NCBI GenBank assembly: GCA_017436845.1
Contig: JAFSCJ010000018.1
Location: forward strand, 1-64,000
DNA length: 64,000 nucleotides
DNA from: Muribaculaceae bacterium
GTDB lineage: Bacteria > Bacteroidota > Bacteroidia > Bacteroidales > Muribaculaceae
Direction: 5' to 3'
In this document: positions 1-6,618 of the stretch, in pieces
Layout of the letters: each line of letters begins with the position of its first letter
How positions within the stretch are numbered: position 1 is the first letter of the stretch
Translations under genes and position numbers: made by a program
The notes under the pieces: model-generated
What the model was told of the DNA's origin: nothing
The model's input: the letters and a program-made list of their open reading frames with translations, nothing else
The model's database searches: none

Positions 1-11
1 GAACAAAGAGA

Positions 12-121
<110 letters not shown>

Positions 122-128
122 TCAGAGA

Positions 129-160
129 AGCCCTGACTCAGGAATGAGCCGGGGCTTTTT
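129..160 (+). terminator. rRNA operon terminator
   Basis: A 13-position stem (AAGCCCTGACTCA / TGAGCCGGGGCTT, one mismatch and one G-T pair) with a GGAA loop and a run of T directly downstream of the 5S gene: a rho-independent terminator. Confidence 0.9.
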
Positions 161-188
161 GTTTATCGAGAGGCCCGACACGCAAGAA

Positions 189-219
189 GAATTGAAAGTT
201 GAGAATTGAGAATTGAGAA
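189..219. repeat. 7-bp tandem repeat (GAATTGA)
   Basis: About four and a half direct copies of GAATTGA (one variant, AAGTTGA) in the spacer after the rRNA terminator. No coding capacity or role is evident. The rest of the 160-base spacer shows nothing else. Confidence 0.6.
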
Positions 220-284
220 TGCAGAGATGCGTAGATTGCCGGAATCAAGCGATGTTATAGCCAGTATACTCATCCTTTTTTCGG

Positions 285-485
285 TTATTCAGTGAATATA
301 CCCCCGCGGAATTGTGTTCGCGAGGGTATATGTTGTTCGTGGTTGTTGATTTCGTCGAGGATGTCTTGGCGGAGTTTCTCTTTGCTATCACCTAATATTA
401 ATAATAAAATTGCACCCCATAAAGGTGTAAGTATCCAAAATAGTATAACCCATCCAACCGGATTGCGACCACGTTTCTTTGCCAT
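285..485 (-). CDS. small membrane protein, possibly 5'-disrupted
   Basis: The 66 residues from ATG 485 carry a basic N-terminus (MAKKRGRNP), one hydrophobic segment (about residues 9-31) and a charged tail with a KLRQDILDEI helix. The same frame stays open upstream to a stop at 585-587 and encodes a second hydrophobic stretch (GGCAVIAFYIWLLFIL) but has no ATG, GTG or TTG there. An ATG at 575-577 lies in another frame, so the gene may have lost its first membrane segment by a one-base frameshift. The last codons cover an inverted repeat (296-331) without a T-run. It is the last of three minus-strand genes (1613 to 285). Family not identified with certainty. Confidence 0.55.
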   Translation of the reverse strand: MAKKRGRNPVGWVILFWILTPLWGAILLLILGDSKEKLRQDILDEINNHEQHIPSRTQFRGGIFTE

Positions 486-591
486 TCTTGATGGAAGTAT
501 AAATAGCAGCCAAATATAAAAAGCTATTACTGCACATCCCCCAATATACCCATTATACAGCCAAAAACTTCGTCCATTATAAAATTATTTA

Positions 592-999
592 TTATTTAAT
601 TGGGATGATGAAACGATTTTTTTCTTCAAAAGACCATTGTACTTGGTAGGTGGCTCCCGATACTTGGTCGAGCAAAATGAAATTCCACATGTTTTGTGTT
701 GGTGTTAGTTCAAAACGACCGGAAGACGGATAATCTCCTATAGGGATAAGTGATTCATCATTGAGCGAGTATTCAAAAGTCTTGTCTTCCTCTTCTATAG
801 AATATTGGACTATTGTTATTACTCCTGTTGCAGTATTGAGTTTAAGAAAATTCCAACGATTTGATGTTGGGTATAACTTGAATGTAGGGACAGTGATAGA
901 TTCTTGCTTTGGCTCTTCTGCTATGGGTGTAGCTTCTTCTTGCATACAAGAGCTAAACGCAATAGCCATTAGTAATATCGTGAATATATATTTTTTCAT
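592..999 (-). CDS. small lipoprotein with two repeat units
   Basis: A 135-residue protein with a lipoprotein signal (MKKYIFTILLMAIAFSSC, lipidated Cys18), so probably membrane-anchored outside the cytoplasm. The mature part holds two copies of an about 40-residue unit: FKLYPTSNRWNFLKLN...YSIEEE and FELTPTQNMWNFILLD...WSFEEK. Each has a TP/YPT motif, a WNF core and an acidic end. It lies 20 bases after the 1020-1613 gene and is probably cotranscribed with it. I do not recognise the family and assign no function. Confidence 0.75.
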   Translation of the reverse strand: MKKYIFTILLMAIAFSSCMQEEATPIAEEPKQESITVPTFKLYPTSNRWNFLKLNTATGVITIVQYSIEEEDKTFEYSLNDESLIPIGDYPSSGRFELTPTQNMWNFILLDQVSGATYQVQWSFEEKNRFIIPIK

Positions 1000-1019
1000 T
1001 GCTTTGTGTTTTAATATTG

Positions 1020-1613
1020 TTACAAATCCTCGCCATTAGCTTGGTTATATCCGTTTTCGTAATATAAGACGATTGAATAGCCCAGCATATTTTGCTGTAT
1101 AGTAAACCAAATGAATTTATTCTCATCCATATTACTTTTATCAAGAAAATGTTCATAATAATTGTCTGTTGCAATATTTAATTCACTCTTTTGATAAAAT
1201 ACGGCTTCATATCTTTTTTCTTTTATGCTAATTTCATATGAAATATCTTCATCTTCTGGAATGGTAAAATCAGATGATGAAGAATAATATTTTGAACTTT
1301 TAGAAAATTGATAACATAGATTGTTGAAACGCGTTTTTGCGATTTCTTCAGAAAGATTATTGTATGAAACAATAATTCTCCATACTTTATTATTACTAGT
1401 TTGGACCATTATATTTGCGTCAAAACCATTGAATTCTCCTTCAAGGATATCTTTGTCGTAATATGAACTTTTGAATCCTTTGGCTTTGAGCTTTTGAATC
1501 ATAGATGCTTTTGTCCCATCAACGGGGATGCCTAAGAATTTAGTAACATCTTTTTGTGCGTGGGCAGTTAGAGTCATTAAAGTAATGAGCAGAGAAAACA
1601 TAAATCGTGTCAT
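1020..1613 (-). CDS. secreted protein of unknown function
   Basis: A 197-residue protein with a cleavable signal peptide (MTRFMFSLLITLMTLTAHAQ). The mature N-terminus, DVTKFLGIPVDGTKASMIQKLKAKGF, resembles a motif I have seen in many small exported Bacteroidota proteins: a short (F)LGIPVDG segment followed by a helix. The remainder is mixed alpha/beta with no catalytic motif I can name. It is the first gene of a probable three-gene minus-strand run. Function unknown; expected location is the periplasm or cell surface. Confidence 0.75.
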   Translation of the reverse strand: MTRFMFSLLITLMTLTAHAQKDVTKFLGIPVDGTKASMIQKLKAKGFKSSYYDKDILEGEFNGFDANIMVQTSNNKVWRIIVSYNNLSEEIAKTRFNNLCYQFSKSSKYYSSSSDFTIPEDEDISYEISIKEKRYEAVFYQKSELNIATDNYYEHFLDKSNMDENKFIWFTIQQNMLGYSIVLYYENGYNQANGEDL

Positions 1614-1660
1614 AGTTATAAGATTTGTGCTTTTCGGTGCCGGGAAAGCTATTTATTAAA

Positions 1661-1838
1661 ACGAGAAGCGTGGCACTGCATTGCCACGTCTATTATAGAA
1701 GGTCGTAGGAAACCATTTGATGCAGATGTAGGAATAGCAGCCCACGCATATACGCGCGAGAACCGCTTTGTTTTTCCTCGCATCATTGGTCGAAAATTTC
1801 CTACGTTTTCTATAATAAGCGAAAAGCATAACGCTTCT
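1661..1838. repeat. nested inverted-repeat element
   Basis: This lies in a 372-base stretch (1614-1985) without a convincing gene. Outer arms AGAAGCGT (1664-1671) and ACGCTTCT (1831-1838) enclose a local hairpin (CGTGGCA 1669-1675 / TGCCACG 1682-1688) and a long inner inverted repeat: TATTATAGAA plus CGTAGGAAA (1691-1712) against TTTCCTACG plus TTCTATAATA (1797-1817). The central 84 bases are unpaired on this scale. It could be a miniature mobile or REP-like element, or a structured RNA. A 71-codon minus-strand frame (1649-1864) runs across it and is probably a by-product of the repeat. Confidence 0.5.
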
Positions 1839-1935
1839 AATATTATTTCAAAATGTCTTGACAAAAGTTATTGCCTTTACAAATGTAGTGATATTATTAA
1901 TAAAAAGGAATTATATAGAGAAAAATAATAAATAA

Positions 1936-1964
1936 AACCCGCGGATTAAGAGAGTCCGCGGGTT
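1936..1964 (-). terminator. terminator of the Na/Pi cotransporter gene
   Basis: A perfect 10-bp stem (AACCCGCGGA 1936-1945 / TCCGCGGGTT 1955-1964) followed, reading the minus strand, by a T-rich run. It sits 22 bases past the stop at 1986. Confidence 0.85.
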
Positions 1965-1985
1965 GCGTGTTTATATAAGTTAGGT

Positions 1986-3719
1986 TTATCGTAGGATGAA
2001 TGAGCGTTCGAGATCTTGAGAAATGTTAATCATGAAGTCGCCCATTCTTTCAAGTTGGTTTACTATATCCATGTAGTAAACGCTTGTTTGGTAGTTCTTG
2101 ATGTTGTTTTCTATATCCTCAATTTCAGAATCGCGAAGATAATTTCTAAGACTATTGATGCGATCTTCTGCATTGTAGGCATTAGATATTTCGTGGAGAG
2201 AGCCTTTGTGTGCAGCAGTGAGGTTGGCAATCATAGTGTCGTAGGCATTATCTACTGCAGTTATCATGTCGTCAAGCTTCTTGAGAGTATCTTGGTCGAA
2301 TGTTTTCTTGTGAATGTTTTTTCGAGAAAGAATACGGCTGATAGCTTCGCCGGAATCGCCTAAAGATTCAAGTTCGCCAATGATTTTGTACATAGCTTTA
2401 ATTCTGATAGAAGTCTCTTCGCTGATGTCGGTCGATGATACAGCATTAAGGAATGCTGCTATTTCATATTCGATGCGGTCAGATATTTCTTCATATTTTA
2501 CAAGCTTTTGGCGTAGCTCTTCAAATTTGTCTGTGTTTGTTTCATGAATTGCATCTTTAGCATATAAAAGCCCTTTTTTCGAGATTTGTGCAAAGTGTAT
2601 TATCTCGTTGAACGCTTGTTCTGTTGCAAGTTCAGGAGTGGCAAGCGGACCGGCAGAGATGTATTTGAGTCGGAATATTTCTTTTTCTTGGTTTTTAGGC
2701 GCTTTGATAATCCAAATAACAATCTTTTCAATGTATTTGATAAACCAAATAAGTATAAATGTATTGAAAGTATTGAAAAGAGTGTGGAGCATTGAAAGTC
2801 CATATAGGGCGGCAATGCCATCGGCTGAAGTAGGTGAGCTAACGGCAAAACCTTCAGCTGCAGGGTTGGGTAAACCCAAAAGTTCGATAGTTTTCCCTAC
2901 TAAAGCAAGGAATGGTTTGAAGAATATAAGAGCCCATAGAACCCCAAAAACATTGAAGATCGTGTGTGACATTGCTGCTCTCTTGGCTTGAGTGTTTCCG
3001 ACGGCTGCAGCGATGTTGGCAGTGATTGTAGTACCAATGTTTTCACCGAGCACCATAGCACATGCCATATCAAATGGAATCCATCCCATGCTGAGCATTA
3101 TGAGTGTTATTGCCATTGTAGCAGATGATGATTGAAGGATGAGAGTAAGTATAGTTCCGAATGCGAGGAATAATAATACAGAGCAAAAACCATGAGAAGA
3201 CCATGTTTTTACAAATTCCAATACTTGAGGTGTTTCATTCAAGTCAGGAACAGATTCTTTCATGAAAGAAAGCCCAAGGAAAAGAAGACAGAAACCAACG
3301 ATGAGTTCGCCAATGTTTTGTCTATTGTTTTTCTTAGAATTGGAGAATAAAAATCCAAATACCATTAAAGGTACTGCGAGAATAGAAATATCGGCTTTAA
3401 AACCGAGCCATGAAACAAGCCATGCGGTAACTGTAGTACCGATATTAGCACCCATTATGACACCGATAGCTTGTCCGAGAGAAAGGAGTCCTGCATTTAC
3501 AAAGCTGACAACCATTACTGTTGTTGCTGATGAAGATTGGATGATTGATGTGATACCAAGACCTGTCATTACTCCTTTCAATGGGTTGGAGGTCATTGCC
3601 GATAAGAAACTTCTAAGTTTTTCGCCTGCTACTTTTTGCAAACCTGAACTCATTAAGTTCATCCCATAAAGGAACATACCTAATGCTCCCAATAGGGTAA
3701 AAATTTGAAATAAATCCAT
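1986..3719 (-). CDS. Na/Pi cotransporter family protein (NptA/YjbB type)
   Basis: A 577-residue inner-membrane protein. The N-terminal half has the two inverted Na/Pi cotransporter repeats, each marked by QSSSAT (about residues 61 and 196) and followed by GANIGTT or GENIGTT, with many membrane segments up to about residue 345. From about 355 to the end it is soluble and helical, resembling PhoU (pairs of long helices, YEEISDRIEYEIAAFL and MDIVNQLERMGDFMINI). This architecture is known for bacterial sodium-dependent phosphate transporters of the YjbB group, whose direction of transport can be efflux. A terminator follows. It is monocistronic, with no sign of a pho operon nearby. Confidence 0.9.
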   Translation of the reverse strand: MDLFQIFTLLGALGMFLYGMNLMSSGLQKVAGEKLRSFLSAMTSNPLKGVMTGLGITSIIQSSSATTVMVVSFVNAGLLSLGQAIGVIMGANIGTTVTAWLVSWLGFKADISILAVPLMVFGFLFSNSKKNNRQNIGELIVGFCLLFLGLSFMKESVPDLNETPQVLEFVKTWSSHGFCSVLLFLAFGTILTLILQSSSATMAITLIMLSMGWIPFDMACAMVLGENIGTTITANIAAAVGNTQAKRAAMSHTIFNVFGVLWALIFFKPFLALVGKTIELLGLPNPAAEGFAVSSPTSADGIAALYGLSMLHTLFNTFNTFILIWFIKYIEKIVIWIIKAPKNQEKEIFRLKYISAGPLATPELATEQAFNEIIHFAQISKKGLLYAKDAIHETNTDKFEELRQKLVKYEEISDRIEYEIAAFLNAVSSTDISEETSIRIKAMYKIIGELESLGDSGEAISRILSRKNIHKKTFDQDTLKKLDDMITAVDNAYDTMIANLTAAHKGSLHEISNAYNAEDRINSLRNYLRDSEIEDIENNIKNYQTSVYYMDIVNQLERMGDFMINISQDLERSFILR

Positions 3720-3815
3720 TATTTTTAATAAGTAAAATTTTTAGTATCTTAATATATAACAACAACGGCATTTTTAGAAAAATGTCGCTTAAATAATATT
3801 ATAAATTAAAGAATA

Positions 3816-4196
3816 CTAAATAACTAGTTTACCAATACTGATGAGTCGATTGACAGGCTTGGTAAACAAAGAATGGATTATTTGAGATTTTTTTTGAATG
3901 AAATTGCTGATTTCAAGGCTAATGACTTTCCCCGATTTGATAAACTCAAAATTGTATCGGATAGAAGAATTTGCTCTTTTGGGAGAGTTTTGTAAGCTTA
4001 AAACGTTAGTCGAAGAAACTCGACGAGGAAGATAGATGTCAAAATCAGACGAAGAATAATCAGAGTAAAAAGCTTCAACTTCTGTTGTAATATCTTGTAT
4101 GGGATTGGTCAAGATTACAGAATCGGACTTATCTACGCCATCAATAATCGCAATAGCAATTATTATGGGAATCATATATTTCAGCAGATAATTCAC
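3816..4196 (-). CDS. small exported or membrane-anchored protein
   Basis: A 126-residue protein with an N-terminal hydrophobic segment (LLKYMIPIIIAIAII), an Asp/Ser-rich middle (FYSDYSSSDFDIYLPRRVSS) and a basic C-terminus ending GKLVI. Similar small proteins occur in Bacteroidales (my recollection, unchecked); no function is known to me. A TAAATTTG promoter element lies just upstream on the minus strand at 4218-4225. It is divergent from nagA. Confidence 0.6.
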   Translation of the reverse strand: MNYLLKYMIPIIIAIAIIDGVDKSDSVILTNPIQDITTEVEAFYSDYSSSDFDIYLPRRVSSTNVLSLQNSPKRANSSIRYNFEFIKSGKVISLEISNFIQKKSQIIHSLFTKPVNRLISIGKLVI

Positions 4197-4217
4197 CTAT
4201 AGTCTAAATTTATTCTA

Positions 4218-4225
4218 CAAATTTA
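4218..4225 (-). promoter_or_regulatory. -7 promoter element, gene at 3816-4196
   Basis: TAAATTTG on the minus strand matches the Bacteroidota -7 consensus TAnnTTTG, 21 bases upstream of the ATG at 4196. No clear -33 TTTG was seen. Confidence 0.5.
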
Positions 4226-4350
4226 GCAATAATTTATAAGATAGCAAATAATAGCATGAAACCTATTTATAAATAAATGTATATAGATAATATAAATGAG
4301 CTGATAAATTAAAAAAATGAGATATATTAATAATTATGAATAAAAATATT

Positions 4351-4358
4351 TACCTTTG
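4351..4358 (+). promoter_or_regulatory. -7 promoter element of nagA
   Basis: TACCTTTG matches TAnnTTTG and lies 45 bases upstream of the nagA ATG, predicting a leader of roughly 35-40 nt. It is in the 207-base divergent spacer, which holds nothing else I can name. Confidence 0.5.
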
Positions 4359-4403
4359 TATAGAATTAAGTAAATGAATATTAATCTTAAAACATAAAAT
4401 ACA

Positions 4404-5570
4404 ATGCTTACACAAATAGTTAATGCAAAGGTGCTCACCCCGCAAGGTTGGATCGAAAATGGTTCGGTCTTGATGGATGGAAACAAGATTGCCGATGTAA
4501 TGAATAATTCTCAACCGGTAGAAGGTGCAGAGATTGTTGATGCAAAAGGAAATGTAGTTGCTCCCGGTGGAATTGAAATTCATGTCCATGGAGGTGGTGG
4601 TCGCGACTTTATGGAAGGAACCGAAGAAGCATTTAAAGTTGCGGTTGACGCTCATTTGAAACATGGTACAACTGCAATTTTCCCTACATTGTCATCTTCA
4701 ACAGTGCCAATGATTGAAGCTGCTGCTGAAACATGTACTAAAATAATGAATGAAGATCCGAATACACCAATTTTAGGTTTACATCTGGAAGGGCATTATC
4801 TAAATATGGCAATGGCAGGAGGTCAACTTCCTGAAAATATTAAAAATCCTGATCCGGCAGAGTATGAGCCTATTATTAATAAATGGCCATGTATTAAGCG
4901 TTGGGATGCTGCTCCTGAATTACCCGGTGCTGTGGAATTTGGGAAATTCATTACATCTAAAGGAGTGTTGGCATCTATTGCTCACACACAAGCCGAATAT
5001 AAAGATGTAAAAGCCGGATGGGAAGCAGGATTTACTCATGCAACACACTTTTATAATGCTATGACTGGAGTTCATAAACGTCGTGAGTTCAAATATGAAG
5101 GAACTATTGAAAGTATATATCTACATGATGATATGACAGTGGAGCTTGTTGCTGATGGAATCCATGTTCCACCCGCAATGTTGAAGATGGTTTATAAGAT
5201 AAAAGGTGTTGAACGTACATGTGCAATTACTGATGCATTGGCAGTAGCTGCAAGTGATAGTCAAACTGCATTTGACCCTCGTGTAATTATTGAAGATGGT
5301 GTGTGTAAACTATCTGATCGTTCAGCGTTGGCTGGTAGTATCGCAACAATGGATCGCTTAATTCGCACAATGGTTCAGCAAGCAGAAATTCCATTGAATG
5401 ATGCGTTGAGAATGATTTCAGAAACACCTGCAAAAATCATGAAAGTATATGATCGTAAAGGCTCTCTTGAAAAGGGAAAAGATGCAGATGTGATTATGCT
5501 TGATGAGAACTTAGAACTTTGCGGAGTATGGTCAATGGGTAAATTAGTTGACGGAACGAGAAAGTTTTAA
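4404..5570 (+). CDS. nagA: N-acetylglucosamine-6-phosphate deacetylase
   Basis: 388 residues, the usual NagA length. It hydrolyses GlcNAc-6-phosphate to glucosamine-6-phosphate and acetate in amino-sugar and cell-wall recycling, in the cytoplasm. Visible motifs are the metal-site strand EIHVHGGGGRDFM (about 57-69), the Glu of GLHLEG (about 131), IAHTQAEY and ATHFYNAMTG with metal or substrate histidines, DGIHVPP, and the catalytic Asp of ITDAL (about 277). LHLEG is followed by HY rather than the commoner PY, a substitution near the active site. No nagB is adjacent. The gene ends at a terminator shared with yraN. Confidence 0.95.
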   Translation: MLTQIVNAKVLTPQGWIENGSVLMDGNKIADVMNNSQPVEGAEIVDAKGNVVAPGGIEIHVHGGGGRDFMEGTEEAFKVAVDAHLKHGTTAIFPTLSSSTVPMIEAAAETCTKIMNEDPNTPILGLHLEGHYLNMAMAGGQLPENIKNPDPAEYEPIINKWPCIKRWDAAPELPGAVEFGKFITSKGVLASIAHTQAEYKDVKAGWEAGFTHATHFYNAMTGVHKRREFKYEGTIESIYLHDDMTVELVADGIHVPPAMLKMVYKIKGVERTCAITDALAVAASDSQTAFDPRVIIEDGVCKLSDRSALAGSIATMDRLIRTMVQQAEIPLNDALRMISETPAKIMKVYDRKGSLEKGKDADVIMLDENLELCGVWSMGKLVDGTRKF

Positions 5571-5590
5571 AAAATAATATATATAAAACT

Positions 5591-5616
5591 AAAGTCCCGA
5601 TTTTAGTCGGGACTTT
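5591..5616. terminator. bidirectional terminator between nagA and yraN
   Basis: A perfect 10-bp stem AAAGTCCCGA / TCGGGACTTT with a 6-nt loop. T-runs in both directions serve the convergent nagA and yraN genes. Confidence 0.9.
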
Positions 5617-5988
5617 TTATGTTGATAATAGAGGAGGCATAAATGCGTCTGAAATATGTTCTATCTTATGACCTGTTTCAGGACTTCCTATAATTAAGAT
5701 TATGTCAAATTGTGGCTCGTGAGGGATATTATACATCTTTATATATGCATTTGCGGAGCGAGTCATATGTATAATCTTTTTTCTGTCGATTGATTCAAGT
5801 GGGTCAACATAATCATCAGTGCGGGTTTTTACCTCGACAAAAATTATGCGGTTGCCTTTCATGGCGATAATGTCAATCTCATAATGATTTACACGCCAAT
5901 TGCGTTCACATATTGCATAACCATTGCAAATCAGTGTTTCGCATGCAATGCTTTCTCCCCATTTTCCTAATTCATTGTGCTTTGCCAT
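5617..5988 (-). CDS. YraN family (UPF0102) endonuclease-like protein
   Basis: A 123-residue protein with the complete PD-(D/E)XK-type core of the YraN family: E13 in KWGESIACETL, then YEIDIIAMKGNRIIFVEVKTR (about 36-56) containing the D, E and K. The fold is that of Holliday-junction resolvase-like nucleases; the cellular role is not established. The gene is convergent with nagA and has a TAAGTTTG element at 6005-6012 on the minus strand. Confidence 0.9.
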   Translation of the reverse strand: MAKHNELGKWGESIACETLICNGYAICERNWRVNHYEIDIIAMKGNRIIFVEVKTRTDDYVDPLESIDRKKIIHMTRSANAYIKMYNIPHEPQFDIILIIGSPETGHKIEHISDAFMPPLLST

Positions 5989-6004
5989 CTTAGTAATATT
6001 TCGG

Positions 6005-6012
6005 CAAACTTA
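6005..6012 (-). promoter_or_regulatory. -7 promoter element of the yraN gene
   Basis: TAAGTTTG on the minus strand matches TAnnTTTG, 16 bases upstream of the ATG at 5988. Confidence 0.5.
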
Positions 6013-6138
6013 ATTATAAAATTTATTCTAAGAAGAATTATAAAAGGTTAAAAAAAATAAATATCGGTGAATTTAGACTTTTTAGAAGTTGCAGGCATGT
6101 TATTGTATATTTTATTTTTTTACTAATTGAATAATTAC

Positions 6139-6146
6139 TATTTTTG
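6139..6146 (+). promoter_or_regulatory. -7 promoter element of the secreted-protein pair
   Basis: TATTTTTG matches TAnnTTTG and lies 22 bases upstream of the ATG chosen for the first gene. This supports rejecting the earlier in-frame ATG at 6127, which would precede the promoter. Confidence 0.5.
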
Positions 6147-6168
6147 TTTAAAATTAAATTTTTATACC

Positions 6169-6618
6169 ATGCGTTTTATAACATTTACACTATTACTATT
6201 GCTAACTCTGTCAATAAATGCTGTTGATAATTTGATTGTCAGACAGAGTATGGGAGATAAATCAATCTCCATTTCGAGTATTAGCCACATTACATTTCCA
6301 ACAGATGGAAGTGGGGTAGTCGTTAATTTTACTGATGGAACGTCAGAAAAGTTTGCTCGTGGCACTTTTGTTTCATTGCGTTTTAATGGAAATCTTTCGG
6401 GTATTGATGAACTCGGAAATGAGAAACAATCAGGATTAATTTTTAATTCAGATTGCTCAACTATTTTTGTTTCAGATGAAAATGTGATGATAGAAGTGTA
6501 TAATTCTGCCGGAGCTCTTGTCGCTGAAGGAAAAGCTTCGTTGAATATTTCTAATCTTGTTTCGGGAACATATATAGTGAAAGCCGGAACTATAATTACT
6601 AAAATTGTAAAACGATGA
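6169..6618 (+). CDS. small secreted protein with T9SS-type C-terminal tail
   Basis: Start taken at ATG 6169, which begins a good signal peptide (MRFITFTLLLLLTLSINA); the frame is open from 6127 but that ATG lies upstream of the promoter element. The mature 130 residues have an N-terminal beta-rich part (SISSISHITFPTDGSGVVVNF) and a C-terminal part typical of T9SS type A sorting domains: a GIDE junction, IEVYNSAGALV, LNISNLVSGTYIVKAG, then basic KIVKR. Such tails direct export by the type IX system. The ATG of the next gene overlaps this stop (ATGA), so the two are translationally coupled and probably work together. Function otherwise unknown. Confidence 0.75.
   Translation: MRFITFTLLLLLTLSINAVDNLIVRQSMGDKSISISSISHITFPTDGSGVVVNFTDGTSEKFARGTFVSLRFNGNLSGIDELGNEKQSGLIFNSDCSTIFVSDENVMIEVYNSAGALVAEGKASLNISNLVSGTYIVKAGTIITKIVKR

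Noticed and set aside
292..519. 75-codon plus-strand frame
   Set aside because: Antisense to the small membrane protein at 285-485, whose hydrophobic/basic pattern is the more protein-like reading.
1649..1864. 71-codon minus-strand frame through the gap after the first genes
   Set aside because: It covers the nested inverted repeat, has no identifiable domain, and its composition follows from the repeat; treated as a by-product.
6127..6168. Upstream ATG (6127) for the small T9SS-tail protein
   Set aside because: It precedes the TATTTTTG element and would put 14 extra residues before a complete signal peptide.
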